The notes under the pieces are model-generated. The model had not been told where the DNA came from. It searched no databases and saw only the letters and a list, made by a program, of their open reading frames with translations. Below are positions 10,352 to 22,300 of a stretch of 64,000 nucleotides of DNA, one piece after another; the first letter of the stretch is position 1, and every line of letters begins with the position of its first letter. Made by a program: the position numbers and the translations under genes. The stretch comes from Asterochloris sp. CNOR1. Its lineage: Eukaryota; Chlorophyta; Trebouxiophyceae; Trebouxiales; Trebouxiaceae. The stretch covers positions 4,092,001 to 4,156,000 of the forward strand of contig OZ017747.1 of the NCBI GenBank assembly GCA_963969365.1, in the 5' to 3' direction.

Positions 10352-13300
10352 TCAATCCTCATCTGAAGAGGCTTCGAGCAGCAACTTGTCCACAGCATTG
10401 CGGTGGGTGTCTGCTTGCTGATTCTGGTGCTGCATGTGGTCATGGTGCTCAGCAACAAGCTCGTCCAGCCGGCTGGAACGGCGCTCATGGGCTGTGCCAG
10501 CCGGCAGCCCAGCAACAACCCCATTAGCACTCGTTGCCACCATGGCAGGGGACTGGCTGCTTTGAGCCCCCCCCTGGTGCCCATTTACAGCAGCCACCAG
10601 AGGCTGTTGCACAGCAGGCTCAGCGGGCAGGGCTTGCGGCCCAGCAGGTGACTGCTGGGTGCCCACAGCCCTCTGGCGGTGGGCCACCACCATGTTGTGC
10701 GAGCCAGGCTTGGCCAGGCCTAGCTGGGATGGCGCAGACTGAGACGAAGTGCTGGGGCTCGGCGGTTTGTAGAGGTGTCGGGAGTTCAAAGAATGATGCC
10801 CCGCCTGCTGCTGCAAGCCGGAGGCAGCAGATTGGGGGCCGTCAGCCAGCGGCGCCCAACCCCAGCTCATGTGAGGGTGGGAGCCGCCAGGCTGGCGCTG
10901 AGCGGCGGTCTCAGTTTGGGGCAGCGGGGCAGCCTGCCGTGCTGAGCTGCGATCCTGATCTGTTGCAGCCACAGCAGCTGCAGCCTCTGGCCTGCCAGCA
11001 CCTTGAGATGCTGCTGGCGCCACGCCCTGCACAAGTGGTGCCTGCCTGGCTTCAGCAGGCAGCCCACCAGGGGGGCCAAGCTGAGCTGTCTGCAGCTGCT
11101 GATGATGCCCAGCCTCAGGAAGCGCAGCATCGCCACCTGCCCTGGTCACCCTCTGCAGCTGGTTGGAGGCGTAGGGCGAGGAAGGAACCGGGACAGAGTC
11201 TCCATCCAGCGGGTGCCTCTCCGGTGAGGACATGACTGGCGCCTGCAGCGAGGCGCACAGTTCAAGCATGCGACCGACCTGTGCTGTCTTGCCTTGGCCA
11301 CAGCTCACCAGAGATTGCAGACGCCTGAAGTGTGTGCACAGGCAAAGTGTCACCTGCATTGTTGCCACATCATGCTGTCATGCATCACGCTCTCGACTGG
11401 CATCGGTCGAAGAGATGCGCCCCACACCACATCAGACAGCCGTCCACACCCCCCTTTACAAGCGAGACACCGACAATGCACAGCCTAAAAGCTACCTCAC
11501 AATCATTGTGCCATTCACCACATCACAAGCCCAGCTAACTAGGCCCAGCCCTGCACCCCATCACCCTGCCCTGCTTGCATCCATTTAGCGCCATGACGTG
11601 AGCACATGCACACGAGCACAGCCAACTGTCGCATACTGGGAAACCTGGCACCAAGAAGGACACATGAAGGACACTCTGCCACTTGCAGATCCGTCTTGAG
11701 CCAATGGCAGCTGAAGAAGTATTTGCATGTGCCCTATAAGCCCACCTGTGCGGGTGGCCGCTGGGGCGAGCCAGCTGGGAGGGTGTGCGGCTGCTGCAGC
11801 GGCCCCTGGGCGGCTGGACTGCCAGGGGTGGAGCGCGGCAGCCCCGCAGAGCGGCTGGGCGAGGCTGCCGCGCCAGACAGGCTGCGCCGTGCCTCGCGAC
11901 GCCTGGCCATGTCCTCCTGCTCCTGCAGGGCGACGTGATGCACTGTAAACACTGACATCTCGGCCTATTCACTGCACGTAGTCGGGACGCCAGGCCCCAC
12001 TCCAGCTCCTGCTGTGCACTACGCAATCTGCACAGCATGGGCATGTGAGCAGCACCTGTTCTGTTCCCCTCTGTTGTGCTGTCCTGCAGCAGTCTGCCCT
12101 GCAGTAGTCAGTGCACAATATATGTGCAGGCTCTGGTCTCCCCCTCGGGTGCCCGCGTGGCAGACCTGCCAGGGCCCTGTGCCGTGCAGGGCTCACCAGC
12201 TTCCGACCCTGCAGCTGGCGGCGGCTGGACGTTTTAGGCTGCACAGATAGCCATTGCGAGCTTGACAGGGCAGCTCTCCAGCTTGCAATTATGCAGCTGG
12301 CGCTGACAAGCCCTGGAGGGCTGAACCAACAGACAGTGCATGCTCAAATCAAACACAGGGCAGCTGACCAGGTTCTGATGATGCAGCTGGCGTGTGCAGG
12401 TCCCATATGGCTGCACACACAGCCAGTGCAAGCCCGAAAACAGCAGGGCAGGTTGCCAGCTTCCCCTCATGCTGGCGTTGGCAGGCCTTTAACTGCTGCA
12501 CAAGCAGCCAATGCAGCCTGGGCCAGAGCGCAGGGCAGCTCACCAGCTTCTGCTTGCGCAGCTGACGCTGGCAGCTGCTGAAGCGCTGCACGAACAGCGA
12601 GACCTCGCTCCAGAAGTCGGCGTCGCTGGCCAGCGCCTGCGGGTTCTCCCCAAAGAAGGACACCAGGTGGGCAAAGGAGTCCTGTGCCTGCCGCTGCAGG
12701 CGCCGCAGAGCCTTCAGCTGAGCCTCCCCCTCCTGCAGGCAGAGAACACAGAATGAAAATAGGCGATGCTGCAGTTTGAACACCAGGAATGAGCTGCAGG
12801 CGTCGCACGGCCTCCAGCTGAGCCTTCCCGCTGCAGGTAGAGAAGTGGAGGATGGTGGTAGGCCATGCAGCACTTTAAGAAACCCGAAAGATCTGCAGGG
12901 TTGCTGGGCCTCAGCCCTTGCAGAGAGACTGTGCAGGCATTGGGCAGCCCATGAATGGTTACGTTGGGACCTGGCTACTGCAGGCCAGGTCTGTTGCAGG
13001 TTGTCCACATGAGCTACGGGTCTGCAGGCAAGGAAAGAAGAGTCAAACATGGCGCTCCGGAGCGCTGTGAACCATGGTCAAGGCTGAGTGGGGGTGCTGC
13101 GCTGGGACATGCAGAGGCACGCACAAGAGCCAGACCTTCGTGCAGGCCAGCTTGAAGCAGGTCTAGCATGCAAACTGCTGGCAGCCCAACACCTGGCACA
13201 GCACCCCTACATTGCCGCAATCTAAGCGCCTCAGAACTAGCTTCAGCGGCGAGCACCCACCTTGAGCATGGAGGACATTGTGTCCATGTAGTTGTCAGAC

Positions 13301-16300
13301 AAGATGTCCAGCACGACACAGTCCTCCACTGCACCCTGCCCCTGTCCTAAACCCAGAGGGTCTGCAGGCAGCGCTGGAGCAGGCTGCCCTGGCTGCACCC
13401 TCAACTTCACGGTCACGCTGAGAGCGCTACGCTTGAGCTCCAGCTTGATGCTCTGCATGGCTGCCTGCACCCTGTCGGCCGTCTCCGCAATGTCCTGCAT
13501 AGCAGGGCGACATTTGTCACTGACTTGCCTGAGCGGACAGGCGAGTGCGCACTACAGCCAGCACCAATGAGATGCTGCTGCCTATAAGGTATTGCCGTCT
13601 GCGTGCCAGCCGTCTCCCCCACGTCCTGCATGGGGAGTGAGTCTGCTCTGATGGGCAGACAACATCTTAGCTGCCTCACCACTTTCTGCAGGAGACCACA
13701 GCAGCTGGGGAGGGGATCACTGATGCTGCCAGCCTGCTGAACTGCAGGGGCCCCTGCGCAAGCAAAAAGCTGCTTGTGGCCCACCAGTAGCAGTCGCATG
13801 CACACATGAAGCTGATTGGCACCCTGCAAGCGTCTGTGCAGCTTTTATTTGTAAACTGCTCTGATGTTGGTGAGCTGCCTTGGGCTCCCTACATGTGGCT
13901 CTTCCCCAGTGCACTGCTGCAAAGCACACAATGGAGCCTGGGGTGGAAATACCTGAAGGGTGGTCTTGATGCCCGTCCCCATGACATGGGGCACCTCCTC
14001 TGCCAAGATAGCATGAGGTGGCTGCCTCGCACTCAGCTGATGTGCGATGTAGAGCAGCAGGTTCATCTTGCCATCCAGAGACCTGGTGTCCTGTAGGGGA
14101 TGCAGGCAACAAGTCAGGCAAAGCGCTGCAGCACAGGAAGGTGAACATTTTGCAGAGGACTCTGGTAGCAGTTGACACGCTGGATCATGCAGGGGGCAAG
14201 GCTGCTTCACTGCACACCCTGCTGTTGAGAGCTGGTGCATTGGGAAACAAACATGAATGTGCTGCATGGTGACAAGGCAGCCTGCGTCAGCTGTCGGTGG
14301 GCAGCTGAGGAGTGCAGAGAGAATTAGAGCAGTGTGCCAGGGGCTGCAGCCAACTTGAGCATCCTACCGTCAGTTGAGAAGGCCCGCTCAGAGTCTGACC
14401 TGCAGCTTTGGGAGGTTCTTCAAGCGAAATCCTGCCGCCTGCCCCAGCCTGGTCCCCCAGTTCATGAAATTCCCGATCGCCAGCGCCAGCTGCAGGGCCG
14501 CAGCAAAGCAGGGGCTGGCCCGCAGCTCTGCCTGTGCCGCCAGGTGCTGGCGCAGCACCGCCTCAGCATCGCCCAGCTGGGTGGAGGTCTCAAAGCGGGC
14601 GGCAAAGGTGGTCAGGCGCTGCAGCACCCGCGGCACCTGCAGCCCCGGCAAGGCGACCTCTCAGAGGTCTTGCAAAGTAAGTGGGAACAGGCTGTCGCAC
14701 CCACAGCACCTGCATACACAGCATGTCTGGACTTGCTAACAAGTCCAGAGAACACAGCCCCATTGGCAATCTCCACAGTACACCTCCCCACCGGCTGGAG
14801 TGCACATCCTCACTGGCAGCTTGTCCGGAGTATCATTTGCACTGGCCGGAGTTCACACCCCCACTGGCAACTTGTGGGTTAGGCTTTAGGGTCTAGGTCT
14901 AGGGCGCGCGAGCACTGGGCAGCGCAGCTCTGCGGCGTCTGAGGAGTCCGGAGACTGCCAGTCTGGCTTGGAACAGCATGGACAGGTGGCACTGATAGCA
15001 CAGCCTGAGGGCTGGGGTACTGGACAACAGTCAATCCACACAGGCAGGCCAGCCTCCAAAGGCAGCCTAGTTGGTCACAGTCAGCTGTGTCTGCAAGGGC
15101 AAAAGCTTCCAGGCATCAGCCCGCCCTGGCTGGGAAACCAATCAATGCTGCACGTGGTGACCCAGCAAGAGCAGAGCTGCCATCTCAGTCCACACCAGTA
15201 CTGAGGCCCCCGGGCTGACCTTCATGAGGTCCAAACAAAACACCTCAGCCGTGCTGAGCACCTCCGCTGTACCCCCCTGACTGCACATCAGAGCTTGGCA
15301 GGGTCATTACATGGTCGCAAAGGGTGACAATTCTCCAGGCCTGACCTTCATGAGGTCCAGACAGAACAGCTCAGCCGTGCTGAGCGCCTCTGCCTTGCCC
15401 CCTGACTGCACATAGGACTGCAGCAGCTTCTGCTCATCCTCTGTGGGCACACACTGCAGCACAGTCTCCACATCCTCCAGCGAGTGGAATACGGCAGGGT
15501 CCAGGCGGATGATGGCCTGCTCCACCTGCTGCCAGGGCACCCTGCAGCAAGAGGCTTGTTGTCCTGCCTGAACACCAATGCTGGGCTCCTGTATGTCTCA
15601 ACATGTGACCCGCGGGGATGCTGCACCCTGCAATGCAGGGGTGGACCACATGAGAATGGCAGTCTTAAGACTCAGGGTCAGGCATTGTGAGAGAAGGAAA
15701 GCCTGATCCTCATGCCGCCAAGGCACCCTGCAGTGCACGGCAGGCCACAACAGAACATAAGGCCTCAGGATCAAGCGTTGAGAGACAAGGAAAGCCTGCT
15801 CCTCCTGCCGCCAGGGCAGTCTGCAATGAGGGTCAAGGCGCGAGCGTGACATAGGCCCTCGAGTGGTCATAAAAACCTGGCCTGTGCCAACTGCAGCAGG
15901 GCACTGTGCAGCACATGGTAAATCCAGCCCGAGTAAGATCACCACCCTCAACCACTTTCTTGTGACGCAACGAGCTTGCCTGACGACAAAGCTGCACCTG
16001 CACAGTGTGCAGCTCCATGAAGGCCATGGGGCTCTCCCATCCCCCAGCACTGCTGGAGTTGCAGGATGTTGTGCTGAGGCTCTCCCATTCACAGCCTGAG
16101 GAACGCTATTTCAACAGCTCACAAGGTCTCCCTGGCAGATGACATGCTTGCTGATTATGATCAGTCACAGACCAGCCTGCAAGATCCCATGGCAGCTACA
16201 CAGGAAGGCGCTCACCTGAGGCGCGACATGCGGATGCCAATGTTCTCAGCGCGCTTCAACTCCAGGACAGCCAGCTTCCTGCGAGGGCCAACCCCCTTGC

Positions 16301-19300
16301 GCGGGCCCCGCTGCCGCTGCAGCGCCTGGAAGAGCTCCTCTACCTGCAGCAGCGCATCGCCTAACATGTGGATAGATAGGCCGCGGCGGCAGGGCCATTA
16401 GGGCAGTGCGAGGGCCCTCAAGGAGAACTGTGCGGGGCCGCCGCAGCGCTGGAAGAGCTCCTCTACCTGCAGCAGCGCATCGTCTGACATGTGGACAGAA
16501 CAGCTGCAGCGGCAGGGCCATTTGGGCGGTGCTAGGCCACTCAAGGAGGAGTGCGGGGCCGCCTGAAACAGCTCCTCCAATGCAGAAGTGTGGCGCTGCT
16601 GCAGCGCCGGCAACAACGCCTTGCCTACAGCGGCGCTGAGCGCTGACATGAGGACGGAGTCGCTGCTGCTGCAGAGCCATCAGCTTGGTGGCTGACCAGC
16701 AAGCATCAAGGGTCTCATGTGGTTTCACTCACCTCCGCAGTCGGCATGTTGGGCAGGCTCCACCATTGTCAAATCTGTAAGGGTTTTTGGTGTCAAAGGG
16801 ATGCAGTGTACTAAGCCCACCTCTGCCGTTGGCATGTCGCTGTAGGCAGGGCCGTGGCCCTCCCAGAAGGTGCCATCTATGCGAGCATCTGGCAGCTTGT
16901 CCCAGAAGAAGCTCTTCATTTTCTTGCTGGGCTTGGGGCCGACAGGCACGCGGGGTTTCAGGGGGTTCATGAGGGGGGGCGGGGCCCGCTTCAGCCCTGC
17001 GCAGCAGGTGGTGGCAATCATCAAGCAGACAAGCTGCAGCCAGGTCAGGCTGCACCCTCATGGCAGGAAAGGGAGGCCACTGATGCCGAGCAGTGGTCTT
17101 CAAGTGTGGCAGCGGCACAGGCAGCTCAGCAGGGCTGCAGGTGCGGCAAGCTGGTGCCAGCCTGTCAGATTTGAACCCCCTGCCAGGCAGTGTGGCAGGG
17201 CTGGTGCAGTGTCCTCCGCTGCCAATGTCTCAAGTTCAGCCCCACCAGGTGGGGGCGGGGGTGGTGCCTTAGGAGGAGCTGGCGGCGGCGCAGGAGGGGC
17301 AGCTGCTGTTGCCGGCGACGGCTTGACAGGTGACTTGGGTGGCGCAATGACATGGCGGATTGCATCCCGCATGTACTCAAGATCCTGCAGGCGGCAGGGC
17401 AGCTTTGTGGTAAGAGGGTTGCAGCAAACACACGTACACACGGCTAGCCCCACAGTCAATTGTGTGTAAGTTCGCAGCAACTCACTGCTGTCAGCAAATG
17501 TCCAATGCAGATGAGGGCATCCACCTACTTCAGCGCCCAGCTGGGCAGCTACCAGTTGTGCGCCAGCTGCAGTAAAGTGATGCATTGCTGCAAAAATTAC
17601 AGGCATTGCAGAGCCCAAAAGCCAGGCAAGAAGACTCACCCCAAAGAGATTATCCTCAACAGTGTCCTGCAGTTCTGTGACCACTTTGAGCAGCCCCGTC
17701 TCCAACAAAATGTTTACAAACTGCCGGCGCACAGCCAGGCAGCGGACATCTGATTCGTGGCAAGCTTCTGGAGCAACCAGCACCTGCATGGAGATGCTCT
17801 CAGTCAACAACATTGTAGGGAAGCCAGGTCAGAATGTAGACTGAGAGATGCCGCCTTCTGATGATGGTGCCTGGGCAACCCATGTGCTATTCATGTCAAA
17901 CACAGATTAGCCAGTTGACAACCTGGACAACAAGAGCTTTGAAGACAGCGGGGCATGGTCACATATCTTACCTGATTTATGAACATGACGACATGGGCAC
18001 AAAGGTCCATGTCAATGCCGCTGTAGCGGTTTACCGTCAGCAGCGATAGCAGCTGAGTGCAAAAGTCGGGCAGGTGCGCCTTTGACGCGGCTTGCGCTGG
18101 CTGACTGCTCATATTCTGAGGGGTCTGAGACTGGGACTTGACTCCTGCCGCCTGCAGGCCTGCACGGAAAGACAAGGGCACCTTGTCAGAGGCCGCCAGT
18201 GAAAGGAGTTGAGCACATGGGGCAAACTTTTTGTTGGCTGCCTAGCAAAGGTGCCCTGCCGACCATCTTTGCAGCATCAATCCTGTCAGATCCTGAGCTC
18301 AGAGGTGGATGGAGCCGTTGTCTGCACTATACCACTCTGAATGCATATAGTGACATGAGCCGCAGTCCGCACTGCCCATACGACCCTGAGCTACAGGAGT
18401 GATTTTAGCCGCAGTAGCCCGTGCTGCCCATCCACAGCTGATGCAGCAACACTGCAGAAGCTTGGCAGGGCTGCCTTCCTGACTCACCTGCTGCCTCTGC
18501 TGCAGCAGTGATGTGCACAGCCTCAGTGTGGGAGTCTGCCTTCCCCGGCTTCTCATCCTGCTGCGCCTCACCGCCACGCAGCATGCTGCCTTGCAGTGGG
18601 ACAGCGGCCTGACTCTGGGTTGCAGCGGAGAAGCCTGGCAGGCCGCTTGGGGTGGCAGCACCTGCTGCAGACTCTGGTGCACTGCTGCCAGCAGCGTCTG
18701 GACTCTCAAGGTGGGCCCCTACAACAATGTCAGTCTGCAGGTCAGAGCATCAAGAAGCCAAAAGAGCACAAGGCGGCCATTGACTTATCTCAGGCACTGA
18801 GGCGACTCGTCTGGTGCCTTGGTGGCTACCCAAGCAGATGAAAGTGGTGTGGTCACACAGTCTTTGCTAAGTGTGTGGTTATCTGCCCCTTTGGCCTGCA
18901 GGGAGCTTGCGCTTACCTGCCGCCTTGGCCTGCAACAGAGCCTGCAGGGACCTGTGCGGCACAGAGTGTGTGCTTACCTGCCCCTTTGGCCTGCAACAGG
19001 GCCTGCAGGGAGCCTGCGCTGCTGCGTGTGCTGGCCCCTGCTGCAGATGTGGAGCTGCTGCTGGTGCCCTTTGATGAGGCCGGTGGCGGGGGTGGAGGCA
19101 GTGGTGGGGGTGCGCCAGACAGGGAGGGGGATCTGCAGCAAACAATACAGCAGTCTTCATAGAGGTGGCACCATGGCTTGGGGCAGACACTGTACCCAGA
19201 TGGACCTGCAGCGCAGCATCATGCGTTCCACAGGCTACTGTCTCCACACTTGTCAGCAGAATGCTGAGACCGCTATGCAGAGAAAGACGCCACAGAAGGG

Positions 19301-22300
19301 CACATGCTGGCAATGCATGCCAATTGTTGAAGCACACTGCCACAAGCCCGATTGAGGTCGGGGCGACCTCCTGTGATGCGAACGATGTACATTGGTGGGT
19401 TCAGGCTAGATGAGCAGGGACACCGCAAATAACAAGTAGGGTCCCCAAGCACCTACCCTTCACAGACAGGAGGTTGTGCCTTGAACAGATGCGCCCTATA
19501 GTTATGGTGCATGCACAAACAGCTAGCGGCAGGGGGCGTGCCTCGATGCAGATGAAGGCATGCAGGAATCCCTGCAGTGCATTGGAGGCGAATTGGTTTT
19601 GCCAAGCATGATGCACCTGCTGATCCTGGGAGGTGGGGGTGGCGGTGGTGGCGGCGGCGCTGCCGGGCTGGTAGACCTGCTCTGTACTGGAGGTGGAGGC
19701 GGCGGTGGTGGTGCCGGGCTGGGTGCCCGGCTCTGTGCTGGAGGCGGAGGCGGCGGTGGTGATGCCGGGCTGGGCGCCCGACTGCGAGCTCCAGGAGGAG
19801 GCGGCGGCGGGGGCGGCGCTGGGGACGCAGCTCTGCATCCAGCCAGATGCACAGTGAGGCTGCATACCTGCAGCTCTAACTTTGAGAGTGTAGGTCTGTG
19901 ACCACATGTCACAGTATGTTCTGCAAGCAGGACTCAACTGCCACGCTTCCAGCAGCACCAGCTCATCCCCTGTCAGGCTGTGCAGATGAGTCCCCAGGGC
20001 ACAACAATGCTGTCCATGCAGACAGCCCCTTGGATGAGCAGAGACGCCTGGCAGGCTGAATGCAATGCAGCCCAAAGGCAGTGTGCAGGCAGCCTGCCTC
20101 GCCTGCCTGGAGGTGGTGGCGGCGGTGGCGGAGCAGGAGATGCACATTGCATCAAGCAGCAGAAATGCGTTGTGCTTGCGCATCTTAGAGTGGCCAGCAT
20201 GCCTAGCCATTGAGTGGGCAGCTCCAGCACGCCCCCACCCCTTGCAGAACATTGGCCTGGAGAGCACGCGCCATGGCGAAGCACGACTTCCCAGGCTGTC
20301 TGCTTTCACATTACAGCCTGACGCTGTCAGCAGATAGTGCTGTGTCAGGCTCTTCAGGGTTTGCACTTGCAGTGCATCTGGAGATGAGCTTCAACCCCTG
20401 AAACACATTGGCACAATGGGCTGCTTCAGGGATTGCAGCAAATCACGCGGCCTTGCCTGCTGCCTGTGGGAGGCGGGGGTGGCGGTGGGGCTGGACCTTT
20501 GCTGCCTGGTGGCCCTTGTGGTGCGGCAGGACGCAGCGGTGGTGCTGATGCTGGGGCTGCATTGAAGTCCACCTGCTGCGGCCCCAAACATGTCTGCACA
20601 ACAAGAGCACAGTCCTGCTCTTGCAACCTACCAGAACCTGGTGCAGCGGCTCTGGACAACAGGAGGACCTCTGCATTGGAAATCAGCTGGACTTGGTGTT
20701 TCACGAGCCAAGTTATACAGACATCAGCGGGTGGGCGGCCAGACATCAGGCTGCAGTGCACGAGCAGACCTAGAAACACAGCTGCTGCCTGCTCTGCAGA
20801 CACAACCACCAATGTGCAGCCTGATGCGAAAAGAGACACGCCGCTAGTGTCAAGAAGAGTCACACTGTGCGGTGCACACATGAGCTTATCCACAGCCCAG
20901 AACCCTCCACACTTGTACACAAACGAGCTGACCTCAGAAGAATGCCCACCTCATCCAGCAGAAGGCACACTGAGCTGCACCCACAGAGCCACCCCTCACC
21001 TGCAGCACGCTGCAGTACCCGCGATCCGAAAAGAGGCACAGCGTGGTCAGCATCTCCACAACTAAACGGCTGGCATCGGAGTCATCGGGGTCCAGCAGGG
21101 CCATCAGGTGCTGCAGCGCGTCCCCGGTCTGCATGAGCGTCTCCATGCCGGGCCCGCTGCTGGTCAGCGCGTGCAGGCACTGCAGCACGCCCAGCACTGC
21201 GTCGTGGGCCTCTGAGGTGCCGTCCTGGGCGCCCTCTCTGTGCAGCTCCAGAGCCTGCAACAAGGGCTTTCAAATTCAGCACTGCAATGTGAGCCTCTGA
21301 GGCGCCATCCTCAGCGCTTTCTGTGTGCAGTCTAGGGCCTGCAGGAAGGGCCTGTTTTCTTAGCACTGCATGGGCCTCTGAGGCCCCGTCCCAGGCGCTG
21401 ACCCTGAGCAGATCCAGAGCCTGCAGGAGGAGCTGACAAACCACAACAAGTGTGTCGTCGGCCTCTGAGGCACCGTCCTGGACGCCTTCTCTGTGCAGTT
21501 TGCCTGGACAGGCAGCGTGGACCTGAGAGTCAACTGCACAGCACCAGCTTCACAGTGATAACGCTGCACAACATCTGCTTGCTGTGCAGAGCAGGCTCCC
21601 GCTGCCAAGTGAGCTCTGCATCACGCTCTGCATTGTAACTTTTGGTGCTTGAAATGCTGCCCCCGCAGCCTCTGGCGCAGCCTGAGGCGCTGCACAAGGC
21701 GCGACTCAGCACTGGCAGAGTGAGTGCTCTGATGTGTCTTTGATGAGGTGTGTGCAGGTGGAGTGCCTGCGAGCCCATATGACATGCCAAAAGCATTCCA
21801 CCATCTGGAGCAGCGACCCCCAACAGGTGATGGAGGGGCTTGCTTGGGCTGCAAAGCAGCAGATTCTGAGGACTGTCCTGGCCAAGGCTTGTGTCCCCAC
21901 CTCCAGCAGGTGCCTGGCCCCGCACAGGCGGCAGCAACCCACATATTGCAGAGCACTCGACAGCAAAGGCTGCTATGCTCCCATCTTCAGGAGCAGGCCA
22001 GCCCTGCCCAGGCGGAACATCACTGAATCCTGCAAAGCACTCATTTGCAAAGGCTGCAGCAGCGCACCTCCAGCAGCAGGCCAGCCCCGCCCAGGCGGCA
22101 GAACAGCGCCACCCAGGATGTGTTGCTGTAGGCCAGGCACTCCTTCAGGTAGTCCAGCGTGTGGCGGCTGGGCCAGCGCTGCACCTCCGTCACCATTGCC
22201 TCAGGACTGCAGGCAGGCACATCATGGCTGGCATCAGTGCTGGGTTTTTTGGGTCTTCTGGGTGCAGCCAGGCAGCAGGGATTGCATCAATGCTGGGGAT

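Noticed and set aside
10534-11235. Long + strand open frame of 233 codons
   Set aside because: It is antisense to the last formin exon, low in complexity and without a domain.
19560-19901. Glycine-rich + strand open frame
   Set aside because: It is the reverse strand of the proline-rich formin exon 19617-19832, whose frame and splice phases fit the rest of that gene.
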